A stretch of 64,000 nt of DNA from Cytophagaceae bacterium (lineage in GTDB: Bacteria; Bacteroidota; Bacteroidia; Cytophagales; Spirosomataceae), in NCBI GenBank assembly GCA_005791165.1, contig SXXW01000011.1, forward strand, positions 124,001 to 188,000, given 5' to 3'. Under the pieces are notes generated by a model. It searched no databases. It was not told the origin of the DNA and was given only the letters and a program-made list of their open reading frames with translations. The position numbers were made by a program, and so were the translations under genes. This document shows, one piece after another, positions 17,304-26,054 of this stretch. Positions within the stretch are counted from its first letter, which is position 1. Each line of letters begins with the position of its first letter.

Positions 17304-17909
17304 ATGGCTAGATATACAGGTCCAAAATCCAAGATTGCACGTCGATTCGGTGAAGCGATTCTTGGTCCGAGTAAAGCATTATCTCGTAAAAACTATGCTC
17401 CCGGAATGCACGGAAAAGGAAAACGATCAAAAGTTTCTGAATACGCGTTGCAATTGAAGGAGAAACAAAAAGTTAAATATACCTATGGTATTTTAGAGCG
17501 TCAGTTCGAAAATCTGTTCCACAAAGCTGCTGTAAAAGCGGGAATCACTGGTGAAAACTTGATTAAATTGTGTGAATCAAGATTAGACAATGTAGTATAT
17601 CGTTTAGGCATTGCTCCTACTCGCCGTGCTGCTCGCCAATTAGTTATCCACAAGCATATCAATGTGGATGGTGAAGTGGTTAACGTGCCTTCATACTCTT
17701 TACGTCCGGGCCAATTAATCGGTGTTCGTGAAAAGTCAAAATCTTTAGAAGTGGTTTCAACTTCTTTAGACGGTCGTTCACCAAAACGCTTTAACTGGTT
17801 AGAGTGGGATGGTGTTGAAATGGTTGGTAAATTTATTGCCCTTCCAGAAAGAGACCAGATTCCTGAAAACTTTAACGAGCAGGCAATCGTCGAATTGTAC
17901 TCTAAGTAA
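17304..17909 (+). CDS. rpsD: 30S ribosomal protein S4 (uS4)
   Basis: The start at the ATG at 17304 ([22 protein letters not shown]) gives 201 residues, the family length. An in-frame non-ATG extension to 17271 is rejected. The S4 RNA-binding domain is [37 protein letters not shown]. uS4 nucleates 30S assembly and is the known autoregulator of the alpha operon in E. coli, where it binds a pseudoknot leader. The gene lies just after a terminator with pseudoknot potential. Confidence 0.97.
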   Translation: MARYTGPKSKIARRFGEAILGPSKALSRKNYAPGMHGKGKRSKVSEYALQLKEKQKVKYTYGILERQFENLFHKAAVKAGITGENLIKLCESRLDNVVYRLGIAPTRRAARQLVIHKHINVDGEVVNVPSYSLRPGQLIGVREKSKSLEVVSTSLDGRSPKRFNWLEWDGVEMVGKFIALPERDQIPENFNEQAIVELYSK

Positions 17910-17981
17910 TCATTAACGAATTATTAGAGATTTTAAATAGTACCAATAACGTTTTTTCAGTATCATTTTAAGCTACGAAAT

Positions 17982-18971
17982 ATGTCAATATTAGCATTCC
18001 AAATGCCCGAAAAAGTTGTAATGGAGAAAGCCGATGACTTTCACGGGTTATTTGAGTTCAAGCCACTCGAAAAAGGTTACGGTGTTACCATAGGTAACGC
18101 TCTTCGTAGAATTTTACTTTCCTCACTGGAAGGCTACGCAATCACTAGTGTGAAAATATCAAGTGTTTTACATGAGTTTTCTGCTATCGAAGGTGTTCAC
18201 GAAGATGTATCTGAAATCATCTTGAATTTGAAAAAAATTCGCTTTAAGAAAGCACAAGAGATTTTAGAGAATAAGGTAACTCTTAAAGTAAAAGGCCAAA
18301 CCGCCGTTACTGCCGGAGATATCGCAAAATTTACTCCTTACTTTACTGTTTTAAACCCAGATTTAGTGATCTGCCATCTTGATTCTTCTAAAGAATTAGA
18401 TATTGAGCTTTTCATTGAAAAAGGACGTGGTTATGTACCCGCAGATGAGCCTCGTGCAAACGAATTGCCATTCGGTCACATAGCCATCGACGCGATTTAT
18501 ACGCCGATCAAAAATGTTAAATTTAGCATTGAGAATACGCGTGTTGAGCAAAAAACAGATTATGAGAAATTGGTTTTAGACATTGAAACAGATGGTTCTA
18601 TCCATCCTGAAGATGCGCTAAAAGGTGCTGCTTACATTTTGATTCAACACTTTATGTTGTTCTCAGATCAGACAATGACTTTTGAGACGCCTAAGGCTGA
18701 AGAAGATAATGTAGTAGACGAGGAAATGCTTCATATGCGTAAGCTTTTGAAAGCTTCTTTAGCTGACTTAGATCTTTCTGTTCGTGCGTATAACTGCTTA
18801 AAATCGGCAGATGTCCGTACCCTAGGAGAACTAGCTAAATTAGAAATTTCAGATATGATGAAGTTCCGCAATTTTGGTAAAAAATCATTAACTGAATTAG
18901 AGCAATTAATCGATGAAAAAGGATTGACATTCGGAATGGATGTTGCCAAATATCGATTAGATGAAGATTAA
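17982..18971 (+). CDS. rpoA: DNA-directed RNA polymerase subunit alpha
   Basis: The 329-residue protein has an N-terminal dimerisation domain ([29 protein letters not shown]) and a C-terminal domain with helix-hairpin-helix character ([61 protein letters not shown]). It follows rpsD after a 72-bp gap and precedes rplQ. Confidence 0.98.
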   Translation: MSILAFQMPEKVVMEKADDFHGLFEFKPLEKGYGVTIGNALRRILLSSLEGYAITSVKISSVLHEFSAIEGVHEDVSEIILNLKKIRFKKAQEILENKVTLKVKGQTAVTAGDIAKFTPYFTVLNPDLVICHLDSSKELDIELFIEKGRGYVPADEPRANELPFGHIAIDAIYTPIKNVKFSIENTRVEQKTDYEKLVLDIETDGSIHPEDALKGAAYILIQHFMLFSDQTMTFETPKAEEDNVVDEEMLHMRKLLKASLADLDLSVRAYNCLKSADVRTLGELAKLEISDMMKFRNFGKKSLTELEQLIDEKGLTFGMDVAKYRLDED

Positions 18972-19051
18972 TTAACAAAGTAATAGGTGGTTTATTCATG
19001 TGAATTAACTAACCGCAGCTTGAAAGAGCTTTTAACTTACGAAATACAAAA

Positions 19052-19738
19052 ATGAGACACGGTAAAAAATTCAATCACTTAGGAAGAACAGCTTCCCACA
19101 GAGCAGCCTTATTATCCAATATGGCATCCTCTTTAATTTTGCACAAGCGTATCGAAACTACGGTAGCTAAAGCAAAGGAACTACGTAAATACGTAGAGCC
19201 TTTAATTACTAAATCTAAGGATGACTCGACGAACAATCGTCGTGTTGTTTTTGCTTATTTGCAAAATAAAGAATCCGTAAAGGAATTATTTGGAATCGTT
19301 TCTGAGAAGGTTGCGAATCGCCCAGGGGGTTATACTCGAATTATTAAATTAGGAAACAGATTAGGTGATAACGCCGAAATTTGTTTCATTGAATTAGTTG
19401 ACTTTAACGAAACTATGTTAGCCGCATCTGCTGAGAAAGCAGGTAAGACTCGTAGAAGTCGTCGTGGTGGAGCTAAGAAAGAAGAAGGTACTGAGGCTAT
19501 TGCTGCCGCACCTGTTGTTGAAGCTCCTTCTGCGGAAGTAGTTGAAGATGCAGTGGTAGTAGAAGAAGAAGCTGCAGAAGAGGTTGTAGAAATTGCAGCT
19601 GAAACTGAGGTAGCCGCTGAAGAAGTAGCTGAAGTTGCTCCTGAAACAGTTGTTGAGGAAGAAGCCCCAGCTGCTGAAGAGCCGACAGACGCACCTGCGA
19701 CGGAGGAGTCAACAGAAGAAAAAGGAGAAGACGCTTAG
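19052..19738 (+). CDS. rplQ: 50S ribosomal protein L17 (bL17) with acidic tail
   Basis: The first ~130 residues are normal bL17: [52 protein letters not shown], and [31 protein letters not shown]. The remaining ~95 residues are an Ala/Glu/Val-rich, strongly acidic extension with a short basic linker ([12 protein letters not shown]). Total length is 228, against about 120-130 in E. coli. Such tails are found in other Bacteroidota; their role is unknown. It is the last gene of the cluster. Confidence 0.97.
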   Translation: MRHGKKFNHLGRTASHRAALLSNMASSLILHKRIETTVAKAKELRKYVEPLITKSKDDSTNNRRVVFAYLQNKESVKELFGIVSEKVANRPGGYTRIIKLGNRLGDNAEICFIELVDFNETMLAASAEKAGKTRRSRRGGAKKEEGTEAIAAAPVVEAPSAEVVEDAVVVEEEAAEEVVEIAAETEVAAEEVAEVAPETVVEEEAPAAEEPTDAPATEESTEEKGEDA

Positions 19739-19757
19739 TTTCTCTTGTATTTTTTTG

Positions 19758-19790
19758 AAGGGCTTCAGCATTTGTTGAAGCCCTTTTTTT
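19758..19790 (+). terminator. Intrinsic terminator of the ribosomal protein cluster
   Basis: AAGGGCTTC (19758-19766) and GAAGCCCTT (19777-19785) form a perfect 9-bp stem with a 10-nt loop, followed by a T-run to 19790. It lies 20 bp after the rplQ stop. Confidence 0.9.
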
Positions 19791-19827
19791 ACGTATTTTA
19801 GCATCAAAATTATATAGTTCATATTTT

Positions 19828-20925
19828 ATGAGAATCACTGAATCCACTCCAGCTGTTTTGCTTTTACAAGATGGCACTCTTTTTCACGGTAAGGCACTTG
19901 GTAAAATTGGGACCCATGGCGGAGAAATTTGCTTCAACACTGGAATGACAGGGTACCAAGAAATTTATACTGATCCTTCTTATGCTGGCCAAGTCATCAT
20001 TAATACGACCGCTCATATTGGTAATTATGGTGTTATTAGCGAGGGAGAAGCGGAATCAGACCAAGTTCAAATTGCCGGAATGGTATGTAATGAGTTTGCT
20101 AGTGTCCATTCAAGAGCCACTTCTGATGGATCTCTTCAAGATTATTTAGCTAACGCAGGAATCGTTGGAATTTCAGGGATTGATACACGAGCTCTAGTGC
20201 GTCATATCCGAACGAAAGGTGTGATGAACTGCCTAATTTCTTCTGAAATCTTTGATTTAGATGCCTTAAAAATAGAATTATCTAAAATTCCTTCCATGGA
20301 AGGTCTAGAATTATCTTCGCAAGTGTGTACCCAAGAATCTTATTTTTTAGGAGATGAAAATGCACCTCATCGCGTGGCAGTCCTAGATTTAGGAGTGAAA
20401 AGAAGTATATTATCTAATCTCACTGATCGGGGTTGTTACCTAAAAGTATTTCCAGCGAAAACGTCTTTTGACGAAATTTCAAAATGGAATCCAGATGGTT
20501 TTTTTGTATCGAATGGACCAGGTGATCCAGCCGTAATGCCCTATGCCGTTGAAACCGTTTCTAGCTTTTTAGACAGCGACAAACCTGTTTTTGGTATTTG
20601 CTTAGGACATCAAATTTTAGCCCAGGTTTGTGGATTAAAGACCTATAAAATGCACAATGGTCATAGGGGTTTAAATCATCCTGTCAAAAATTTAGTCACG
20701 GGACTATCCGAAATAACTTCTCAAAATCATGGATTTGCGGTGATGATGGACGAACTAATGGCTAGCTCACAAGCCGAATTAACACATGTTAATTTAAATG
20801 ATAAAACGGTGGAAGGCTTGCAGGTACATGGCAGAAAAGCATTTTCGGTCCAACATCATCCTGAAGCGTCTCCTGGACCTCATGATTCCCGCTATTTATT
20901 TGACCAGTTTGTGCGATTATTCTAA
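19828..20925 (+). CDS. carA: Carbamoyl-phosphate synthase small (glutaminase) subunit
   Basis: This class I glutamine amidotransferase subunit supplies ammonia to CarB for arginine and pyrimidine synthesis. The protein has 365 residues. The N-terminal domain has GEICFNTGMTGYQEIYTDPSYAGQ. The glutaminase domain has the nucleophile C258 in VFGICLGHQ and the catalytic His/Glu in SVQHHPEASPGPHDS. carB is not adjacent and not in the window. The gene follows the rplQ terminator by about 40 bp and probably has its own promoter, although no clear TAnnTTTG is seen. Confidence 0.97.
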   Translation: MRITESTPAVLLLQDGTLFHGKALGKIGTHGGEICFNTGMTGYQEIYTDPSYAGQVIINTTAHIGNYGVISEGEAESDQVQIAGMVCNEFASVHSRATSDGSLQDYLANAGIVGISGIDTRALVRHIRTKGVMNCLISSEIFDLDALKIELSKIPSMEGLELSSQVCTQESYFLGDENAPHRVAVLDLGVKRSILSNLTDRGCYLKVFPAKTSFDEISKWNPDGFFVSNGPGDPAVMPYAVETVSSFLDSDKPVFGICLGHQILAQVCGLKTYKMHNGHRGLNHPVKNLVTGLSEITSQNHGFAVMMDELMASSQAELTHVNLNDKTVEGLQVHGRKAFSVQHHPEASPGPHDSRYLFDQFVRLF

Positions 20926-20970
20926 AAACATTTTGGGGATATATTTCTCAGGGAGTTTTTGAGAGAGAAT

Positions 20971-22380
20971 TTAGTTGGTATACCCAAATAAATGATTTTC
21001 CTTTATTTGCTTAACTACGGATGCGGGAACCATTTTTTCCCAATCTCCCGTGCCATTTTGAATCATGCCTAATACGTTGTCGGTACGAATGGTCATCAAT
21101 TTCTCGTCGTATTTTTGGATGTCTTCTAACTTCTCATTGTCCTTTAAATAGGTCAATAAGCCCGCCAAATGCGGCTCGGTTTTAAATGTGTTTAAGTGAA
21201 TGATTTTACCATGCTCATTTAAAGTTGGGTATAAATAAAGCTTTATTTTTTGACCAAACAAACTGGCAAATGCACTAATAATGCCTCCCGGCAAATCTTT
21301 GTAATGATTCTCATCAAAGATGTATTCTAAATTTGGCATACCCATGATGAGCGCCATGCGTAGTTTTGTAAATTGACTTAAATAGGCAACCAATTTGAAA
21401 TATTCGTGGAAGTTAGAAATCAAAACTGTTTGGCCTAAAGAACATAAAATATCGACGCGGTCCAAAAAATCTTTTTCGTCAATTTGATTTGTCCCATCTT
21501 CCAAATTACGCAGTGTTAACTCAGATAAAATACAAATCTTATCATCATCCACATCCGCCTCATTTTCAAATTGCTTAACTCCTTTTTTAAGCATATCTAA
21601 GAATATGTTCGTGACAGGCCTAAACCGACCACGAATTGCCACTATATGTTTTTTCGAAAGTGCGTCATATGGCTGCATCACATTTCCATCGGGCCCGAAA
21701 ACGGCCGCTTGCGCATAGCCATGCTTAACCAAATATAAAGACATTAATCGATTGTCGACATCTTTAAAATCGGGACCTTCAAAACGGATCATATCGATTT
21801 CGATGCGGTCTGTTGATAAATCATCTAACAAGGATAATAGAAGAGTCTCAGGGTTGTTGTGATATGTGTAACAGCCATAAATTAAATTTACGCCAATGAT
21901 CCCAAGCGCTTGCTGTTGCAATATGTTATCATTATCCAGCATGTTCACGTGAATCACCACATCATTAAAAGCACCATTAGGTTTTAATTGAAACCTAAGT
22001 CCAATCCAACCATGACTTTCATTTGTTTTTTGATAATTCAATGCCGAAACAGTATCTGCAAAGGCGAAAAACCTCTTTTCATCTGCCGATTCAGTTAAAC
22101 GAACATTCAATAATTTATACTCCCGGTTCAGCATTTTCATCAACCGCGTCTCACACACATATTTGCCTGAGGCTTCTTCCCCATAAATGGCATCTGAAAA
22201 AGCCATGTCATAGGCAGAAATCGTTTTGGCGATCGTTCCAGCTGCTCCCCCTGCTTTGAAAAAATTAGCAGCCACATCCTGTCCAGCCCCAATTTCTGCG
22301 AAGGATCCGTAAACACTTAGATCTAAGTTGATTTTTAATGCTTTTTGTTTCGTACCAATGGATTTAACATTAGTTGTCAT
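20971..22380 (-). CDS. Conserved protein of unknown function (~470 residues)
   Basis: I recognise a conserved family with the N-terminal signature YGSFAEIGAGQDVAANFFKAGGAAGTIAKTISAYDMAFSDAIYG, but not its function. Database names I recall for it (adenylyltransferase or TonB-dependent receptor) look like propagated errors: there is no signal peptide, no beta-barrel pattern and no obvious HxGH nucleotidyltransferase motif. Later parts include GVNLIYGCYTYHNNPETLLLSLLDDL and ILSELTLRNLEDGTNQIDEKDFLDRVDIL. It looks cytoplasmic. I prefer the ATG at 22380 (MTTNVKSIG); an in-frame ATG at 22407 adds nine residues. It lies 91 bp downstream of a BadF-type kinase gene on the same strand. Confidence 0.8.
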   Translation of the reverse strand: MTTNVKSIGTKQKALKINLDLSVYGSFAEIGAGQDVAANFFKAGGAAGTIAKTISAYDMAFSDAIYGEEASGKYVCETRLMKMLNREYKLLNVRLTESADEKRFFAFADTVSALNYQKTNESHGWIGLRFQLKPNGAFNDVVIHVNMLDNDNILQQQALGIIGVNLIYGCYTYHNNPETLLLSLLDDLSTDRIEIDMIRFEGPDFKDVDNRLMSLYLVKHGYAQAAVFGPDGNVMQPYDALSKKHIVAIRGRFRPVTNIFLDMLKKGVKQFENEADVDDDKICILSELTLRNLEDGTNQIDEKDFLDRVDILCSLGQTVLISNFHEYFKLVAYLSQFTKLRMALIMGMPNLEYIFDENHYKDLPGGIISAFASLFGQKIKLYLYPTLNEHGKIIHLNTFKTEPHLAGLLTYLKDNEKLEDIQKYDEKLMTIRTDNVLGMIQNGTGDWEKMVPASVVKQIKENHLFGYTN

Positions 22381-22471
22381 TGACGAATTTATTTTGTTGA
22401 TGTACAAAGGCGTGATGCAATTTAAAAAATTATATCCTCAATTGTTGCTTACTCTTGAAAAAATGCAACTT

Positions 22472-23335
22472 TTATTTGGTTTTTGGCCAAAGCTGATTTT
22501 TGTAATACAATGTCAAACCAGCCATGGGCGCTTCAGAAATGTGGCCTAATTTTAATTTATAGCCATTCAAAACTCTTTTCAAAATATCGGAATAATAGAA
22601 TGCGACTGAACCTGTAAAATGAATCGGACATTCATATGCATGCGTATATTTTAAGATATACAGAGAGCAAAATTGCTGGAATGAATGCTCAATTAATTGA
22701 TAGCAAAAGGGTTCTCTACGATGTTGAAATATAAATTTGGAAAAACTAGCAAACCAGCGGTTGGGGAATTCGCCTCGATAGGCTTTTTCTAAAACGTCTA
22801 GTCGATTCAATTCTCCAAACCTAGCGATAAAACTTGTTCGGAATTCTTCCGGCATTTCATGATGTAAATAGCTAAGAACTAGCATTTTGCCTAAATGACC
22901 TCCGCTACCTTCATCCCCTAACCAGAATCCTAGCGGTGGTATTTGCTCGGTTATTTTTTGACCATCGAAAAAACCTGAGTTGGATCCCGTGCCCAAAATG
23001 CAGGCAATTCCTTTTTCGTCGCCGCAACTCGCTTTAGCCGCCGCCATTAAATCATTTTCAATTTGCACGCTAGCCCCCTGAATGATCGTGGATAAAAATT
23101 CCTTGATGATTTGTACTTTGTCTTCTCCTGTGATGCCGGTACCGTAATAGTATATTTGTTCTATTTTTTTGCCGAAAAGCCATGTTGAGACTTCCGTTTG
23201 CGAAGTAATGATCTCACTGGCCGATTGGTAATAGGGGTTTATGCCAGCTGAAAAAAATGAATCATAGGCTTCGTCTGGTTTGGCTATAAACCTCCATTCT
23301 GTTTTCGTGGAGCCACTTTCAATGAGTAGTAACAT
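22472..23335 (-). CDS. BadF/BadG/BcrA/BcrD ATPase family protein (GlcNAc kinase-like)
   Basis: The 287-residue protein has the actin-like ATPase fold of this family. Phosphate 1 loop: LLIESGSTKTEWRF at residues 3-16. Later it has ACILGTGSNSGFFDG and GFWLGDEGSGGHLGK, which resemble the glycine-rich phosphate and sugar-contact segments of eukaryotic-type N-acetylglucosamine kinases. A sugar-kinase role in amino-sugar salvage is the best guess, but BadF-type proteins include other activities. The upstream cytochrome b5-like gene ends 5 bp before it, so the two are co-transcribed. Confidence 0.85.
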   Translation of the reverse strand: MLLLIESGSTKTEWRFIAKPDEAYDSFFSAGINPYYQSASEIITSQTEVSTWLFGKKIEQIYYYGTGITGEDKVQIIKEFLSTIIQGASVQIENDLMAAAKASCGDEKGIACILGTGSNSGFFDGQKITEQIPPLGFWLGDEGSGGHLGKMLVLSYLHHEMPEEFRTSFIARFGELNRLDVLEKAYRGEFPNRWFASFSKFIFQHRREPFCYQLIEHSFQQFCSLYILKYTHAYECPIHFTGSVAFYYSDILKRVLNGYKLKLGHISEAPMAGLTLYYKNQLWPKTK

Positions 23336-23340
23336 GACGG

Positions 23341-23595
23341 TTATTTAAGTTGGCCTATAGGTTCAAATTTTTCAAATACTTTAGCTGAATGTGGCGCATC
23401 AACCAATTCCTCAGTTAAATCCTGCCCGGCCCAATGCTCATAGTGCTTACCATTTTTCCAAAGCTTGGACGTTGTCATATCATAGATTTTACCAGCAAAG
23501 GCGACCCAAATTTCGGGTTTGTCCTGGCCATTTCGTAAAGCTAATTGTGATTTAGAATAAATGGGTAATGAATTTTCCAAAGTAAAATATATCAA
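23341..23595 (-). CDS. Cytochrome b5-like heme/steroid-binding domain protein
   Basis: This 84-residue protein matches the small cytochrome b5-like/MAPR group: LPIYSKSQLALRNGQDKPEIWVAFAGKIYDMTTSKLWKNGKHYEHWAGQDLTEELVDAPHSAKVFEKF. The conserved aromatic and acidic pattern (Y, W, HYEHWAGQDLT) is seen, including two His and two Tyr that could contact heme. No signal peptide or membrane segment is present. Its partner is unknown. It is the first gene of a short operon with the BadF-type kinase. Confidence 0.85.
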   Translation of the reverse strand: MIYFTLENSLPIYSKSQLALRNGQDKPEIWVAFAGKIYDMTTSKLWKNGKHYEHWAGQDLTEELVDAPHSAKVFEKFEPIGQLK

Positions 23596-23679
23596 GCACG
23601 AAGCTAAATAAAATCATTGAAAGACCATTTTTTTAATAAAGATTTTTAATTTTACACGAATTAAACAAGTTTTAATATT

Positions 23680-24180
23680 ATGAAACAGTATATCTTATTT
23701 GTAAGCTTTCTGGCGACCCTATTTTTGGGAGCTTGTAGTTCAAAAAGTGACCCGACACCTGTAACTCCTACACCCGTTACCCCTACGCCAGTAACTCCTA
23801 CAGTGGCTGATTTAGTTAAAAAAGTGTGGTCGGCAAATTCTGTTTCATGGGATGGCGTTGTTCAATATTCAAAAGGCGCGACTACTAATTTGGTCGCTGG
23901 CTATTCACAATATAAGTTGGATTTAAGCATCGCTGGTTCCGTTACTTTGACTGAATTTGATGGTAAAAAATTTACAGGCAGTTATTCATTGTCTTCAGAT
24001 AATAAAAAACTTAATTTAACAAGTTTGACGAGTTCAGAAGGTGCACCATCTGGAACCAATGGAACGTTAGAGTTAAACATCAGTGGAACGCCATCGGCAA
24101 CTAGCTTAGCCTTAGAAACGAGCACAGCTTATATCAAGGCAAGCAATAAAAAAGTAGCTTTGACTTTAGTAAATCCCTAA
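23680..24180 (+). CDS. Small lipoprotein with Pro-Thr spacer, function unknown
   Basis: I do not recognise the family. The 166-residue protein begins with a lipoprotein signal peptide (MKQYILFVSFLATLFLGACSS); the lipobox is LGAC with Cys19. A PTPVTP-type repeat (three near-copies, residues 28-42) forms a spacer. The mature domain is Ser/Thr/Gly/Asn-rich with alternating hydrophobic residues, like a small beta-barrel or lipocalin-like lipoprotein of Bacteroidota, suggesting surface or periplasmic location. It is monocistronic, closed by a strong terminator. Confidence 0.85.
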   Translation: MKQYILFVSFLATLFLGACSSKSDPTPVTPTPVTPTPVTPTVADLVKKVWSANSVSWDGVVQYSKGATTNLVAGYSQYKLDLSIAGSVTLTEFDGKKFTGSYSLSSDNKKLNLTSLTSSEGAPSGTNGTLELNISGTPSATSLALETSTAYIKASNKKVALTLVNP

Positions 24181-24196
24181 AAAAAATGCTTTAATG

Positions 24197-24228
24197 AGAG
24201 CCGCCAGTAAAAAGGCGGCTCTTTTTTA
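24197..24228 (+). terminator. Intrinsic terminator of the lipoprotein gene
   Basis: AGAGCCGCC (24197-24205) and GGCGGCTCT (24214-24222) form a perfect 9-bp stem with an AGTAAAAA loop, followed by a T-run. It ends 5 bp before the thiL ATG, so part of the T-run could lie in the thiL leader if thiL has a promoter further up. Confidence 0.9.
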
Positions 24229-24232
24229 TTAT

Positions 24233-25258
24233 ATGGAAAAAAGAACTGAAATTGGAAGTGTGGGGGAATTTGGATTGATTGAGCGATTGGCTAAACCATT
24301 TTCATCTCATCAATCTTGGACTACGATCGGTATTGGTGATGATACTTCGTCGCTGCATGCTGATGGAATGGAAGTGGTTTCCACTACTGAATTATTGATC
24401 GAAGGAGTTCATTTTGATCTTGCCTATTCTCCATTGCCCCATTTGGGTTTTAAGATAGTTAGTTTAGCACTATCTGATATTGCCGCTATGAATGCTAAAC
24501 CCGCTCAAATATCCATAGGTTTGGGATTAAGTAATCGCTTTTCAGTGGAGGCCGTAGAGGAATTATATACAGGTATAAAACAGGCTTGTGAAGAATATAA
24601 AGTGGATTTAGTAGGCGGGGATACCACCGCTTCTACGCAAGGATTAATTATTTCAGTTTCCGCGTTAGGATTGGTTGACTCAAAGAACCTAACTAAAAGG
24701 TCCGGTGCCAAGCCCAACGATGTAATTTGTGTGACAGGAGATTTGGGAGGAGCGCTGATGGGTTTGCAATCTTTGGAAAGAGAGAAACAAGTTTATCTTG
24801 CTAATCCAACCATGCAGCCAGAATTGGATGGAAAAAGTTATGTGGTATTGCGCCAATTAAAACCCGTGGCACGATTTGATATTTTACATGAGTTGGCTGA
24901 TATGGGGGTGGTGCCAACATCCATGATCGATTGTTCTGACGGTTTAGCCTCTGAAATCATTCATTTATGTAACGCTTCTGGTACAGGCGCTCGAATTTTC
25001 GAGAAAAATATTCCGATTGACGATGAAACGTATTTATCGGCCACAGAATTTAATCTAAGCCCATTGACCGCGGCTTTAAATGGGGGCGAAGACTATGAAT
25101 TAGTTTTTACCGTATCTCAAAAGGATTTCGAGAAAGTTGAGAAAATAGCTGATGTCACGGCGATAGGTTATATGACCGATGTGAAGAATGAGCGCGTTCT
25201 CGTCATGAAGTCAGACCAAATTGTCGATTTAACTGCGCCAGGCTTTGGCGAAAACTAA
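24233..25258 (+). CDS. thiL: Thiamine-monophosphate kinase
   Basis: ThiL phosphorylates thiamine monophosphate to thiamine pyrophosphate. The 341-residue protein has the AIR-synthase-like fold: GEFGLIERL, the metal site GIGDDTSSL, STTELLIEGVHFDL, VGGDTTAST and DCSDGLASEIIHLC. I set the start at the ATG at 24233 (MEKRTEIGSVGEFGLIERL); the frame is open back to 24194, but that stretch encodes the upstream terminator hairpin. The WbqC gene follows by 3 bp. No TPP riboswitch is seen. Confidence 0.95.
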   Translation: MEKRTEIGSVGEFGLIERLAKPFSSHQSWTTIGIGDDTSSLHADGMEVVSTTELLIEGVHFDLAYSPLPHLGFKIVSLALSDIAAMNAKPAQISIGLGLSNRFSVEAVEELYTGIKQACEEYKVDLVGGDTTASTQGLIISVSALGLVDSKNLTKRSGAKPNDVICVTGDLGGALMGLQSLEREKQVYLANPTMQPELDGKSYVVLRQLKPVARFDILHELADMGVVPTSMIDCSDGLASEIIHLCNASGTGARIFEKNIPIDDETYLSATEFNLSPLTAALNGGEDYELVFTVSQKDFEKVEKIADVTAIGYMTDVKNERVLVMKSDQIVDLTAPGFGEN

Positions 25259-25261
25259 AAT

Positions 25262-25963
25262 ATGGCGGTAGCAATCATGCAACCTTATTTTTTTCCTTAT
25301 TTGGGCTATTTCCAATTAGTTCATGCGGTCGATCATTTTGTCTTTTATGATGACGTGATGTTTATTAAAAAGGGCTGGATCAATCGGAATAGAATTTTAA
25401 TGCAGGGAAATGAGTTTTTATTTACCATTCCTTTAGAAAAGCAAAGTCAAAATAAAACTATCAGGGAATCAACGGTCTCTTGGGGGAAAGAATTTCCGAG
25501 TAAATTCATGAACCAATTAGATTCTGCATATAAAAAAGCACCAAATTATACGGAAGTTAGGAGTTTGGTCGAGCAGGTTTTGAATAGAAAATTTGAGAGT
25601 TTGGCGGATTTAGCTAGTGAAAGTGTTCAAGCCACCTGGACCTACCTGGGTTTGGAAAAAAAATTCTACCAGAGTTCCCAATTATTAGTTTCTGAGGATT
25701 TGGGTCGTGCAGAAAGGTTGATTGAAATCACAAAATCTTTAGGGGAATCTAGCTATATTAACGCAGTTAATGGCCAAGAATTATATGAAAAAGGCTTTTT
25801 TAAAGAAAAGGGCATTGATTTGCATTTTTTAAAACCCAATTTGAATCCCTATCTCCAGGGGAATACAAAAGACTTTGTAAACGGGCTTTCTATGATTGAT
25901 GTTTTGATGTGGAATGATAAGGAAGAGATTGTCCAATGGGTGGGAGATTCACAATTAATTTAG
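25262..25963 (+). CDS. WbqC family protein
   Basis: The 233-residue protein carries the family start VAIMQPYFFPYLGYFQLVHAVDHFVFYDDVMFIKKGWINRNRIL. Members are often encoded in polysaccharide or O-antigen loci; their activity is not well defined. It lies 3 bp after thiL, while the CapD-like gene follows 91 bp later with its own promoter. No membrane segment is seen. Confidence 0.93.
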   Translation: MAVAIMQPYFFPYLGYFQLVHAVDHFVFYDDVMFIKKGWINRNRILMQGNEFLFTIPLEKQSQNKTIRESTVSWGKEFPSKFMNQLDSAYKKAPNYTEVRSLVEQVLNRKFESLADLASESVQATWTYLGLEKKFYQSSQLLVSEDLGRAERLIEITKSLGESSYINAVNGQELYEKGFFKEKGIDLHFLKPNLNPYLQGNTKDFVNGLSMIDVLMWNDKEEIVQWVGDSQLI

Positions 25964-25988
25964 TCAATGATTTCCCGTTTAATAAATT

Positions 25989-26022
25989 TTGGTATCATTT
26001 TATGAATATATTGGTAACTTTG
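25989..26022 (+). promoter_or_regulatory. Promoter of the CapD-like gene
   Basis: TTG (25989-25991) and TAACTTTG (26015-26022), with a 23-bp spacer, fit the Bacteroidota consensus. The -7 match is perfect; the spacer is at the long end. Confidence 0.5.
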
Positions 26023-26054
26023 TAGATTGAATTATAATAGATTTAAATTAGTCA

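Noticed and set aside
19497-19877. Reverse open frame opposite the rplQ acidic tail
   Set aside because: It is a Leu/Gln-rich antisense translation of the Glu/Ala repeat and crosses the terminator.
23740-23800. CRISPR-like or tandem DNA repeat
   Set aside because: The repeated units are short, in frame and encode a Pro-Thr spacer; there are no unique spacers between direct repeats.
24194-24232. Longer ThiL starting at 24194
   Set aside because: The added codons are the hairpin and T-run of the upstream terminator; the ATG at 24233 gives the family N terminus.
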